Origin: Bactrocera neohumeralis
Taxonomy: Eukaryota > Arthropoda > Insecta > Diptera > Tephritidae
Direction: 5' to 3'
Length of the DNA stretch: 64,000 nucleotides
Assembly: GCF_024586455.1 (NCBI RefSeq)
Contig: NW_026089623.1
Location: forward strand, 558,001 to 622,000
Numbering within the stretch: the stretch's first letter is position 1; the number at the start of each line of letters is the position of its first letter. The notes beneath the pieces are model-generated. The model was given only the letters and a program-made list of their open reading frames with translations. It made no database searches and was not told the DNA's origin. Positions 44,936 through 55,800 of this stretch are shown in pieces. Both the position numbers and the translations under genes were made by a program.

Positions 44936-44948
44936 AATCACGCATATG
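44936..44948 (+). repeat. Target site duplication, left
   Basis: AATCACGCATATG, repeated exactly at 45660-45672 around the RTE-like insertion. Confidence 0.9.
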
Positions 44949-45659
44949 TATGTATCTCCTGTCATCAAACAAACAGTCGTCGCATTCGCGACTTGGCACT
45001 CACGTCACTGTTGACAGTCATAACTTTGAAGTCGTAGATAATTTCGTCTATCTTGGAACCAGCGTAAACACCACCAACAATGTCAGCCTAGAAATCCAAC
45101 GCAGGATAACTCTTGCCAACAGGTGCTACTTCGGACTGATAGGCAATTGAGAAGCAAAGTCCTCTCTCGACAAACAAAAACCAAACTCTATAAGTCACTC
45201 ATAATTCCCGTCCTGCTATATGGTGCAGAGTCTTGGACGATGTCAACAACGGATGAGTCGACGTTGCGAGTTTTCGAGAGAAAAGTTCTGCGAAAGATTT
45301 ATGGTCCTTTGCGCGTTAGCCACGGCTAATACCGCATTCGATGGAACGATGAGTACGAGATATACGACGACATCGACATAGTTCAGCGAATTAAAAGACA
45401 GCGGCTACGCTGGCTAGGTCATGTTGTCCGGATGGACGAAAACACTCCAGCTCTGAAAATATCCGAAGCAGTACCCGCCGGGGGAAGCAGACGAAGAGGA
45501 AGACCTCCACTCCGTTGGAAGGACCAAGTGGAGAAGGACCTGGCTTCGCTTGGAATATCCAATTGGCGCCACGTAGCGAGAAGAAGAAACGACTGGCGCG
45601 CTGTTGTTAACTCGGCTATAATCGCTTAAGCGGTTTCTACGCCAATTAAGAAGAAGAAG
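44949..45659 (+). mobile_element. 5'-truncated RTE-like LINE insertion
   Basis: Bounded by exact 13-bp duplications (44936-44948 and 45660-45672), with a tail of AAG repeats (45645-45659) and not poly(A), as RTE-type elements have short-repeat tails. Contains the C-terminal third: SHNFEVVDNFVYLGTSVNTT, SLIIPVLLYGAESWTMSTTD, KIYGPLRVSHG then stop, RLRWLGHVVRMDENTPAL and GSRRRGRPPLRWKDQVEKDL up to VVNSAIIA and TAA. A frameshift near 45140 and a TAA after SHG break the frame. It defines the true 3' end of this family. Confidence 0.9.
45432..45629 (+). pseudogene. RTE-like ORF2 C-terminus
   Basis: The last 65 codons, MDENTPALKISEAVPAGGSR ... NWRHVARRRNDWRAVVNSAI, end at TAA 45627-45629. This is the intact tail frame of the truncated copy; no function alone. 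Confidence 0.75.
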
Positions 45660-46264
45660 AATCACGCATATGGGACAATGGCTCATATAATCCAATATAA
45701 GCATGCATATGTCACTCAGAGAGTGCTTTTTTACATTCTCTGTGTGTCTTTATATATTTTGTATATTTTTCTACATAGCAATTCTCTTTATTTATTCTCA
45801 GTCATTTTACATATATTTCTGCCACTGAAAGTGCTCAATTCTGCTAAATAGCCAGAGCTCGGCGAATTCCTTCATCTGATTCTATCAACTCTGTTAGCCG
45901 CGCAATCGAACCGTCATACAGATTTCGATTTGCACCTTCTCTATACTTTACATTCTCTGGTGAGGCAGAGATATAAGCTTCCAGTTGGGATCTATTTTGA
46001 TTTACTAGTTAGATTTTATTCTTGCCAAGCCAATTGTTTGAGCTTCTAAATATATATAGGTCTAAATTTCCTGGGGTAAATTTTCGTGTACTAGTATGCA
46101 GCTCTAAAGAAATCTAGTAATAATTTTTAATACATTTTTTCAGTGAAATGCGAATATGGCAACGCAGGTTTTGCGAAAAAACATGAAATCAACAGTTGTT
46201 CCTTGGAAATTCAAAGGAATCGTTAAATTTATACTAAATTAGTTAAAATCATTATTATGAAGTG

Positions 46265-48840
46265 TAGTTCATTTTGAAATGTTGATGTCATGATAACTTA
46301 TCCTGTGCAAATATGCTGAACTAAATATTTTAATTTCATCTTTAACAAAAGGTATATTCAGATCTGAATGAATGGCTTTATTTGTTATGAACCAAGGCGT
46401 GTTTGTAATTAATCTTAGAGTTTTCGATTGGTATCTTTGTAGAATTTCAATATTTGAATTACAAGCAGTGCCCCAAAGTTGCACACCGTATGTCCATATA
46501 GGTTTTAGTATAGATTTATATAATAGTAATTTATTTTCAAGATATAACTGCGACTTGGTCATAGCCAATAAAGTTGTTTGGTTTTTATTTTTAATTGTTT
46601 ATTTTTGGCTTGTACGTGCTGTTTCCAAGTTAATCGTTTGTCCAAGTGCGTGCCGAGGTATTTAACGTTATCACTTTTAGGATTAGTATTGCCATTTAAA
46701 AGCAAAGGAGGGCAGTCGCTTCGCCTTAATGTAAATAAAACGTGTACGGATTTACTCACGTTTGCTTTTATTTTTCAGCAATCTAACCAAGTCTGTATCT
46801 TGTTCAATTCTCTTTGCACTAAATTAGTTGCTTCAATTGGCGTCTGGCTTGACGACAATAGAGCAGTGTCAACAACATAAGTAGCAATTAATACATTTTC
46901 AGTTTCTGGAATGTCAGATGTAAAGATGGTGTATAGTACAGGGCCAAGAACGCTTCCCTGTGGTACTCCTGCATTTATGTATTTTATATAAGACGTATCG
47001 TCATTTATCTTTACATAAAACGACCTGTTTGTTAAATAGGACTTGAGAATTAGATATACTTGCGAGGAGAATACTTTTTTTAATTTGTATAGTAGACCTT
47101 GACGCCAAACTTTATCAAATGCTTGTTGAATGTCTAAAGACGCAGCCGAACAATATTCTTTACGTTCTAAAGCATCAATAATGTATCAATTACACGGTGG
47201 CATTGTTCCGGAGTACCATGATATCGACGAAACCCAAATTGGTGTTCAGGTATCACCTTATTCTCTTTTAGTATTGGTAATACTCTGCGCAAAAATATAT
47301 TTTTTCAAATATTTTGGGGAATAGAGACAACAAACTGATTGGTCTATATGAAGTGATTTCGTTCTCAGATTTAGCTGGTTTAGGCACCATCACAATATCA
47401 GCACATTTCCACTGGGTAGAGAAATGGTTAAGCCTTAATAACAAGAATGATAGAATATAAGATTACGACGACCGCCATTACGAAACGTCATAGTTCCGTG
47501 TTGAGAAGAACAAGAGTAAAAAACTGTCAAATGGCTTGCAAATTGTAAAAAGAAAAGTAAACACTTTTGTAAATTCGCAAAATATGATTAATTCTTTCGA
47601 TTATAATGAAAAGTTTTAGTGAAGCGATTGAATATTGTTGAGTGAAAAGATTTGAATCATTTCTAAAGAAATATATCGGCCTATTGATAATAAAATTGTC
47701 TATTAAGTTGTGATTCAAATGGAGAAGACGTTTCTTGTGTTGTATATAAATATATATGTACATATATTATAAGTTCAGATGTATCAGATGTATGAAATTA
47801 TGATAAAAGAATTGTAAAATTATATTGAAGATATATTTGTAACATATTTATCATTTCTTTTGCAAAATAACACCCATTTTTTGGCAACTTTTAAATCGGC
47901 CGGAAAACTGAAAAAACTCGTTTTCGATCCTTTAATTGCATATTAATTATTACAACAAGCCACTGCACATTTCATTTTAAAAAATTAATATATTTATGCT
48001 TAGAAATTTAAATAAATACAACAGTACACTTTCACTGGTTTTCTTCATTTGAACAATTTCCACACATGCTACTCTATTTATTGTGCCTAAAACTACTTAT
48101 ATCCTTTCTCGCAACAATATTCTAAACATTCCACTGAAATTTTTCCTGCAAAGACGAATGAATTAATATTATTTTGGGAATTTCCAAAAGTGTTTACTTT
48201 TCTGTTTTCAATTTGTATGCATTTCTATGCTTGTTCTTCGCAACGCAAAATTGTTACGTCACGAAATTCTTGCACAATGTATGTATTTGCTTTTGTAAGA
48301 ATTGTCACGAGCTAAACCGAAAAAAACTAACGGTAAACTAGTGTCGTAATCTTATATTCTATCATTCTTGGCCTTAAAATAGAATTAAATTCCTTTTTTA
48401 GGTAAGCATTTAGCTACTTTGGCATCAATTTTGTCATATCCTGGGTCTTTCTTGTTAGACAATTTCTCGATTTCAGTACGTATTTCAGCGGGTGTAATAT
48501 GCTTCAGTGGTAAAGACATTTGACATGCTGCAACGAATTCTAATATTTCAGCATCATTGTTCCTGCCACTGTTATCAAAAGGAGTAAAAGTTGCCTCAAG
48601 GTATTTACTAAATGCATTTGCTTTACTTTTATCTGTTCTACACCAAACGTTGTTACTGTCTTTGATAGGTACACCTTTTTTTTAGGCCGTTTTATGTATT
48701 TTGTAGCGTTCCACATCTTATGGTCTTCATTATTTCTATAATTTAAACTCGCAATATATTCGGATATCGATTTATTTTTGAAATCAGCAAATTTTTCTTT
48801 CAGCTCCTTTGTGGCTTTGTTTAGAAAAGTTTTGTCAGTT
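46265..48840 (-). pseudogene. Jockey-clade LINE ORF2, interrupted
   Basis: Minus strand from about 48840: WNATKYIKRP, DPGYDKIDAKVAKCLPKKEF (RT motif 1), then after an inserted MITE LNHFSTQWKCADIVMVPKPA, YRPISLLSLFPKIFEKIFLR, QFGFRRYHGTPEQCHRVIDT, LDIQQAFDKVWRQGLLYKLK (motif A), INAGVPQGSVLGPVLYTIFT (motif B), YVVDTALLSS, KYLGTHLDKRLTWKQHV and KPIWTYGVQLWGTACNSNIE. The order and WTYG.QLWG tail are those of the Jockey clade. The catalytic Y-A-D-D is Y-V-V-D, losing the first catalytic Asp, and frames shift near 46560, 46780 and 47140. 5' truncated at about 48840, no endonuclease domain. Confidence 0.85.
47442..48370. mobile_element. P-type MITE with perfect 28-bp ends
   Basis: Left end CAAGAATGATAGAATATAAG (then ATTACGAC) is mirrored exactly at 48343-48370. 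The first 13 bases are those of the P-type element at 13514. It interrupts the Jockey frame, so the empty site can be read: GCCTTAAAAT, giving flanks GCCTTAATAA (47432-47441) and GCCTTAAAAT (48371-48380). 929 bp, no transposase codons. Subterminal blocks (GTAAACACTTTTG and CAAAAGTGTTTAC) also pair. Confidence 0.85.
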
Positions 48841-48982
48841 GGATTTTACTATAAATACATACAAATTACACACAAAGTCTATTTTCTTTGTTTATTCTCT
48901 CTTGCTCTTTAAATGTCGATCATTCATAATGCGTAACCTGCTGTCAAAATTACTTGACTACAGCTCAAGAAATAAATTCCTT

Positions 48983-49478
48983 CCCTGCAAGACGAAGGTA
49001 ACAGATTGCACAAACACATTGAAACATTTTTAGCTGTTCACTAACACTGTTACATTTTCTGGAATTTTCAATTGAATGGGAAAATACGTAGTAAGATAGA
49101 GAAAAACTATCGACATTCTAAACATATTGTAATATTAACTTGCTAGAATAGCATTAACTTGCCAGAATAGGAGAGACGAATGCCCAATTTTTCAAGAAGA
49201 AGAAAACGAAAAGCGCAGTTTGTTTTGGTTTTTAAAGAGGTAAGTTCGTTATTTCATTATTTGATATTTTATAATTAATTTCTTATATACATTTATACTA
49301 TATATGTTATTAATTTCTTTTATATAGAGTAAACGAAAAAGATTAACAACGAGGAAAAGGTAAGCATTGTGAATTGAATGCCGTGTGTGTAATTAAAATT
49401 TTTAAATCAGGGCAGGGTTATTTCTTGAGCATTTACTTGAAAGCTGGAAACGAACATTAAGAATGAATGCACAATAGT
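48983..49478 (+). mobile_element. CCCTGCAAGACGG element, 5' fragment
   Basis: Starts CCCTGCAAGACGAAGGTAAC. Carries the gene start MPNFSRRRKRKAQFVLVFKE (49180-49239), a GTAAGT donor, an intron and exon 2 (SKRKRLTTRKR, 49328-49361) with GTAAGC, then diverges at about 49405. The second copy begins immediately after, at 49479, in reverse orientation, so the two sit tail to tail. Confidence 0.7.
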
Positions 49479-50486
49479 CCCTGCAAGACGGGTAGCTGTT
49501 AGCAAACGTGTAAGCGGCTTGTTATTGTTCACTTTTGCATTCGTTAAAATATTTGTTACTTTTGTTCAGAGAGTGGGAAAAAAGTAACACACAGCTATTT
49601 AATGTTCAATGGTTATCTCGCTCTAACCAATGGCAAATATCGGATGCTGCCTTATTCTAACAAAATACACACATTTGTTAGCAAATCTCTTCACAGTATG
49701 TTACGGGTAACAAATTCTTTTGTTAGTGCATAGGTTACCTATGTGTTATGGATAATAAAAAGTATTTGTTACTCGAATATCTGTTAGTGTTATTATTTTC
49801 GTTATCACTTTGTCACCCATAACATATAAACATGGTAGTAGGAATAAGCAGAAGATTATTTGTTACCCATTTGTTACTTCTAGCAAATTCAATTCTTTTA
49901 AATAAAATTCAGTTTTTTTTATTATTTCACTTTATTTAATATAACATCAAAATAATAAAATATTTACTTAAACTAATAGCGAGCTCCACGTAATGCTCGT
50001 CCTCCAAGTCATCGGTGATGCGGCTAATTGAATGATGCGTCTTTGTTATAGGCATCCAAATGCTCCAAATGATTTCTGTAATATTAAAAATTTTAATTAC
50101 ACACGACATTCAATTCACAATGCTTACCTTTTCCTCGTTGTTAATCTTTTTCGTTTACTCTATATAAAAGAAATTAATAATATATATAGTATAAATGTAT
50201 ATAAGAAACTAATTATAAAATATCAAATTATGAAATAACGAACTTACCTCTTTAAAATCCAAAATAAAGTGCGCTTTTCGTTTTCTTCTTCTTGAAAAAT
50301 TGGGCATTCGTCTCTCCTATTCTAGCAAGTTAATATTACAATATGTTAAGTACGTCGATAGTTTTTCTCTATCTTACTTACGTATTCTCCCATTCAATTG
50401 AAAATTCCAGAAAATCTAACAGTGTTAGTGAACAGCTGAAAATGTTTCAATGTGTTTGCGCAATCTGTTACCTCCGTCTTGCAGGG
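49479..50486 (-). mobile_element. CCCTGCAAGACGG element, short complete copy
   Basis: On the minus strand it starts CCCTGCAAGACGGAGGTAAC (50486) and ends GCTACCCGTCTTGCAGGG (49479), so the inverted repeat is about 13 bp. Exon 1 MPNFSRRRKRKAHFILDFKE and exon 2 SKRKRLTTRKR have clean GTAAG/AG borders. Exon 3 (KSFGAFG) fuses by an internal deletion to codons matching the last exon of the long copy (DDLEDEHYVELA), out of frame. GTAACA-type hexamers crowd the 3' 400 bp as in the long copy. A non-autonomous deletion derivative. Confidence 0.75.
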
Positions 50487-50510
50487 GTTATGCAAAATAG
50501 TCATTTACAA

Positions 50511-50615
50511 TAGGGGGATTCTCTTGCTCATTCAAGATTACCGATGATACAAAATGCGAAAATCCTATACCGAAATATGCAAGGGCAAGAAAAAATTCAG
50601 AATCTAGTGTCACAT
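50511..50615. repeat. Fragment of TTCTCTTGCTCTTGC repeat
   Basis: GGGGATTCTCTTGCTC, ACAAAATGCGAAAATCCT and ACCGAAATATGCAAGGGCAA recur from 3583-3650. Truncated by the foldback at 50699. Confidence 0.55.
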
Positions 50616-50698
50616 GAACGGCTGACTCGTTCAATTTATTGAGAATGACTATTGTGCATGAGTATTGTGAATTGGCGCACATTCTGTATTTATTCTTA

Positions 50699-51315
50699 CG
50701 GGGCATCTCGACAGTGAACAATTTATGGCATACTAGCTGTCAATTCGATTTCGCATGCTTTGAGCTCTTGAACTGTTTAAATTTTTTTATGTGGAATATA
50801 AAAAATTATATTTTTGGACTAACTCAACCGTCTTAATACTCGCTCTACTAAATTTAATATTACTGAAATGAAAATGCCGTCGGTATATGTGTAAATGGGA
50901 TATGTTGCCCCTTCGAAATTTTCATAGAAATGGAAACTGCGCCGTCAAACTGCTGAAGTGGCAGCTTATTGCTTTCAATATACGGCATACTAATTAGTAT
51001 TCCATTTATTGGGACTAAGTCTTAAATTTAATAAATAAAATATAATTTTAATTAAAAATATGAAATTTATGCCACAATTATTATATAGTAGTCCAAAAAT
51101 ATGAATTCTTATTTTTCCCAGAAATACACTTGTAAAAAAAAAGGATCTTTCTCCTTTTTTTATTTTCCACATAAAAGACTTAAAGAGTTCAATAGCTCAA
51201 AACATTCGCTACATCAGCTCGAACCTGCCTACCCGACCCCTTTGCGCAAATGAATATATTATGATTCACATCATGATAGTTTAGTATGCCATATTTGTGG
51301 CTGTCAGATGCCCCG
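50699..51315. mobile_element. Foldback MITE with TTA duplication (Harbinger-like)
   Basis: Left arm CGGGGCATCTCGACAG, right arm (reverse complement) CGGGGCATCTGACAG; pairing continues imperfectly for about 130 bp (TATGGCATACTA, TTTGAGCT.TTGAACT, TTTTATGTGGAA). TTA lies on both sides (50696-50698 and 51316-51318), consistent with the 3-bp TTA/TAA duplications of PIF/Harbinger elements (family knowledge). Non-coding. Confidence 0.7.
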
Positions 51316-51359
51316 TTAACAAAAATTTTTAACAAATCTTTATACTGTAAACAGAAATT

Positions 51360-51373
51360 ATAAAATCTATTTA
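51360..51373 (+). repeat. LINE target site duplication, left
   Basis: ATAAAATCTATTTA, repeated exactly at 56633-56646 after the poly(A) tail. Confidence 0.92.
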
Positions 51374-51564
51374 CATTCACCGTCGAACTGTCATCGTAAC
51401 CGGTTGCTTTTCGCTCTGTGCTTATTGAGTTTGTTAAAACGGTATAACGGTTTGTTCTGCGTTTATATTACGCTCGTGCTTTGTTTGTGAATTAATTTTT
51501 TATCGTTTTATATCTTTTCAATCACTTAATTTCTTAATTTGTTAAACTAAAATTCGCGTTTACT

Positions 51565-52770
51565 ATGGCCCCTGGGGCCACCAAATTAGGGGATAATAGG
51601 TTTTCCCTATTATCTCCAATAATGAAAAAGAAAAGAAAAAAACCAAATCCGATCCCGTTAGACCAATTTCCAGAATTACCAGTCTCAAACACGGATGATC
51701 CAAAATTTTTGGTCATGTCATCGCTGGACGACAACAAGCCACTTAATTCGTTATCATGCTTCGCTACGTATAAAGGTATTCAAGCAATCAGTAAGGAAGT
51801 AAGTAAAGTTACTGAGCTACGTGATGGTAGCCTACTGCTCTTTGTAAATAACAACAAAACAGCTAGCAAATTTCTTTCTGCAAAAATTTTACCTGGCGGA
51901 GGTCATATCAATGTCAAGCTTCATAATACTTTGAATACGGTTAAAGGCACCATATACGCCCCATTCCTGAATAACTTATCAGAAGAAGATATTGTTGATG
52001 GTCTTAAGGAGCAGGGTGTTTCTGCTGTACATAAGTTTTCACGAATTGCTGACGGCTCCCGTAATCCTACGGGTGTAGTTTTATTAACTTTTGATAAATA
52101 CAAACTTCCTGAAAGAATTGATGTTGCCTGGAGGAACCTCACTGTCCGTCCGTATTACCCTAATCCTATGCGTTGTAAGCAATGTCAATTAATTGGCCAC
52201 ACAGCAAAATACTGCCGTAATTCACCTTCTTGTGTCTCATGCAACCTCCCTTCCGATCATACCCCACCTACTGAATGTAAGAGAATAATGTGTGCAAATT
52301 GCTCGGGCGACCACCCGGCATCATCTAATACTTGCCCTAAATATCAACAATCCAAAGAAATATTAAAAATTAAAACTATTTATAAATGTAGTATGCGTGA
52401 AGCTGTTACCAAGTATAAAATTCAATTTTCTCATACAACTTCTAATGCAAACTCTTTTGCCTCTATAGCTAAAATTTCTAACAATACTAATCAAATCAAT
52501 AATGAAACAACACCTAATAACAAATCCAACAATCCTACCAAAACTAATCTAACAACAACTACAGACATCAATTCATCTAAACAATCCCTTCCAACCCATC
52601 CTACCTCCTCTTCTGTCACTTCTCCTTCCCCTCTCTTTTCCCCTTTATCCATCTCTGACTCTCCTCTCAATATCCTTTCCTCCTGTCCTATCACACCCTC
52701 CCCCACCCTCTCCTGCTCGCAAGATCCTCTTGCATTACCCAATTTTCCTTCTTACAATGAAGACATTTAG
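51565..52770 (+). CDS. LINE ORF1 protein (gag-like), 401 aa
   Basis: RNA-binding partner of the LINE reverse transcriptase. The N-terminus is basic (KKKRKKPNPIPLDQFPELPV). A central RRM-like region (about residues 60-200) precedes three zinc knuckles: CKQCQLIGHTAKYC (CX2CX4HX4C), CVSCNLPSDHTPPTEC and CANCSGDHPASSNTC, about residues 213-265. The C-terminal third is low-complexity Asn/Thr/Ser/Pro (TNQINNETTPNNKSNNP) and ends YNEDI. ATG at 51565 is the first in frame after the 191-bp leader, and copy 2 uses the same start. Differs from copy 2 by Ala/Val in NSF(A/V)SIAK and Leu/Val in LNI(L/V)SS. Confidence 0.9.
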   Translation: MAPGATKLGDNRFSLLSPIMKKKRKKPNPIPLDQFPELPVSNTDDPKFLVMSSLDDNKPLNSLSCFATYKGIQAISKEVSKVTELRDGSLLLFVNNNKTASKFLSAKILPGGGHINVKLHNTLNTVKGTIYAPFLNNLSEEDIVDGLKEQGVSAVHKFSRIADGSRNPTGVVLLTFDKYKLPERIDVAWRNLTVRPYYPNPMRCKQCQLIGHTAKYCRNSPSCVSCNLPSDHTPPTECKRIMCANCSGDHPASSNTCPKYQQSKEILKIKTIYKCSMREAVTKYKIQFSHTTSNANSFASIAKISNNTNQINNETTPNNKSNNPTKTNLTTTTDINSSKQSLPTHPTSSSVTSPSPLFSPLSISDSPLNILSSCPITPSPTLSCSQDPLALPNFPSYNEDI

Positions 52771-52824
52771 TTTAAATAAAATATTCGTAGCTTAACTTTT
52801 TTCTTTTATAAGTTTACATATGAT

Positions 52825-55800
52825 ATGATTACACTTCTTCAATGGAACATTAACGGTTATGTTAATAATTATATTAACTTAGAGTTACTTATGGGATCGT
52901 ACAATCCATCTATTATCCTGTTGAATGAAACTCACCTATCTTATAATGCCTCAGCTTTTACCCCTAGGGCTTATGTGGGATATTTTATTAATCTCCCACA
53001 TAACACCACCAACAAGCAGGGAGTTGCCATCCTAGTTAAAAGAAATCTACCTCACGTATTACTTCCCATACCCCTTTCAATTTTTTCTTCTGTAGCTATT
53101 GAGATCCTCGCCCCCTATAAAATTTCAATCATCTGTGCTTATTCCCCTCCTGATCAATCATTTTCTACTACTGAATTTTTAAATCTTATTCCTTCCGGTT
53201 CAAATCCTTTTATCTTGTGTGGTGACTTCAATGCTTGGAGTCCCCTTTGGGGCTCTGCTTCGGCTAACTCCAAGGGACGTAGCATTGAGGATGCCTTACT
53301 AAGATCCAACTGCATTGTTTTAAATGATGGTTCCCCCACCCATTTTTCCACTCACTCTACCTTCACTAATATTGATCTTTCCATATGTTCTGCCTCCCTC
53401 TCCTCAAAAATATCCTGGTGTTGTATTGATGATCTCCATGGCAGTGATCATTTTCCCATCCTTTCCAAAATATCTACTTCTCGCCCTCATTCATTTTTTA
53501 AGCCCAGGATTCGGTTTAAAACTGATTCGGCTGATTGGGATAGGTTTGAAGAAGCCTGTTTTTCGCATTCACGTTATTTCCCCTTTTCTTCCAATATAAA
53601 TCAAGAGGCTTCTAGAATCCAAAAAATTATACGTTCTGCTTCTAACTATTCTTTTCCCCTTTCTTCTTCTAAACCAGTCAAGCTTGCTCCTCTTTGGTGG
53701 AATAATGAGCTTTCTGCACTAAGAAATCTGAAACAGATCGCATGGCATCAATTTAAACGTTTACGTTCTAGTGCAAACTTAATAGCTTACAAAAAATCCA
53801 ATGCACTTTTTCGCCATAAAGCTAAGGCTGCTAAGGTTCATTGTTTCCAAGAATTTACGAATAATATCACTTCTTCTTCGGATTCTAGAAAAATCTGGAC
53901 TGATATGAAAAGACTGGCTGGTTTATCACCTTCTTCTCCTATCACTTATTTAAATACTCCTCGGGGCACTCTACTATATCCCAAAGATATAGCCTTAGAG
54001 TTTGCCACCCACTTTTCCAATATTTCTTTGGACTCCAATTTCTCTTCTGATTTTTCCTCTAGTAAACTTTCTTCTCTTTGCTCTCCTTACCTTCCTCCTT
54101 CCACCTTATCTCAATCAGCTGAATATTTAGATGCCGATATATCTGAACTTGATTTTAATTTAGCCCTCTCGTCAGTCAAGGGCAAAACTCCTGGCATTGA
54201 TAAAATCTCTTACCTTATCATCAAGCACCTTCCTCCATTCCTTATATCCCGTCTAGTCAAACTTTACAATAGTATTTTTCTCAGTGGCAACTACCCTGTC
54301 CTCTGGAAGACTAGCGCGATTATTCCTATTTTAAAACCTGGTAAACCTCCTGGTGTGGTCAGCAGTTATCGTCCCATTTCCCTTCTTCCTTGCCTTGGTA
54401 AATTGATTGAAAAGATTATTGCTACTAGACTCGCCTGGTATGCTCAATCTAATAATCTCATTTCGCACAACCAAGTTGCGTTCAAGAGGGGGCAGGGTAC
54501 GTTGGATGCTCTCCTGCACCTTGATCACTTTATCTCTGATACTCTGTCCCACAAAAATCATGTTTCTATTCTTTCTTTAGATTTCCTAAAAGCATTTGAC
54601 AGGATTGGGATTCATGTAGTGTTAAGACAGCTTAGTAGGTGGAGAGTGGGTTCTCGTATTTTTAACTTTGTCAAATCTTTCCTATCCAACCGTAAATTAA
54701 GTGTTATCATATCCAATGTTTCATCCTCTGTTCTACCATTAGATAATGGTACCCCACAAGGGTCACCGCTCTCGGTGATCCTATTTACTATTGCATTTGA
54801 TGAAATCAGTACCATTCTATCAGATTTTGTTACTATCCGGCATCAGATTTATGCTGATGATTTAATTTTATTCTCAAAAACTTCAAATTTGACTTCAGTA
54901 ACAATTACTTTCTCTGAAATTTTATTGCGTCTTTCTCGTTGGTCCTCTACTTCAGGCACATCAATATCTTTTCCTAAATCGAAACTTTTTCATATTTGTA
55001 AAAAACATCAATGTACTATCCCAACGCTCACATTTGATAATACAAACATTTTGTGTACAGATAGTATTAAGTTCCTTGGTATTGTATTAGACTCTAAGTA
55101 TACATTTAAGAAACATTGTCAGTATATAAGAAAAAGACTTTTTGTTAATTTAAATATTATTAAATACCTCTCATGTAAGCGCTCACTCATCGGCTCGGCT
55201 TTACTGGTCAACGTCACTAAAGCCCTCATCTCATCTGTAATTAATTATGGCTTGGAAATTTATGGACATCATTCTAAGAATCATCTAAAGATGCTTGCTG
55301 CGCCCTATCATTCTTCAGTTCGTTGTTCTCTTCGAGTGTTTCCAACATCGCCAATTAAAAACATACTGACGGAAGCTGGCCTACCTTCTCTAAAAGATGC
55401 AGTGGAAGATAGCTTAAATAAGCTTTATTCAAAACTCATACTCAGCACGAACTTTACTATAAAAAAGGACTTTCAATCATCACTTTGCAGAAAGAGGTCT
55501 CCTAAAATACCGTCTTCTATTTTTAAAAGTGCTTTGTTTGCTAAAACCAATGAGTTGCCGCTTAAAATATTGCTGCCTTGCAGTAAATATATTCCACCGT
55601 GGAAAGTAAATGAATCTTCTTTCATTAGTGATCTTACTTTTCTTCGCAAATCCATCACTCCAAGCACTGTGTATAAATCTCGATTTTTGGAATTATCTGC
55701 GCACTTCAAATCTTTTGGTTGGCAGTTTATATATACTGATGGCTCCAAATCGTCGCATACATCTTTTGCTGTAGTTGATGATAACCAACAAAGAATATCG

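Larger units (their letters stand above)
42109..45959. mobile_element. Large hAT-type inverted-repeat element, 3.85 kb
   Basis: Left end CAGAGAATGTAAAGTATAGA (then GAAGGTGCA) is mirrored exactly by the right end TGCACCTTCTC...CATTCTCTG, a perfect 29-bp inverted repeat. GTGAGGC flanks both ends (42102-42108 and 45960-45966), a 7-bp duplication. Subterminal blocks also pair (GGAATTCGCCG at about 42173 and CGGCGAATTCC at about 45860). No transposase is visible; the interior is filled with RTE-like fragments, the 0.6-kb dispersed repeat, a MITE and simple sequence. hAT origin is inferred from end sequence and duplication length. Confidence 0.75.

Noticed and set aside
52491..52742. Minus-strand Glu/Gly/Val-rich frame
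   Set aside because: Antisense of the Ser/Thr/Pro-rich tail of LINE ORF1; the same shadow recurs at 61863-62114.
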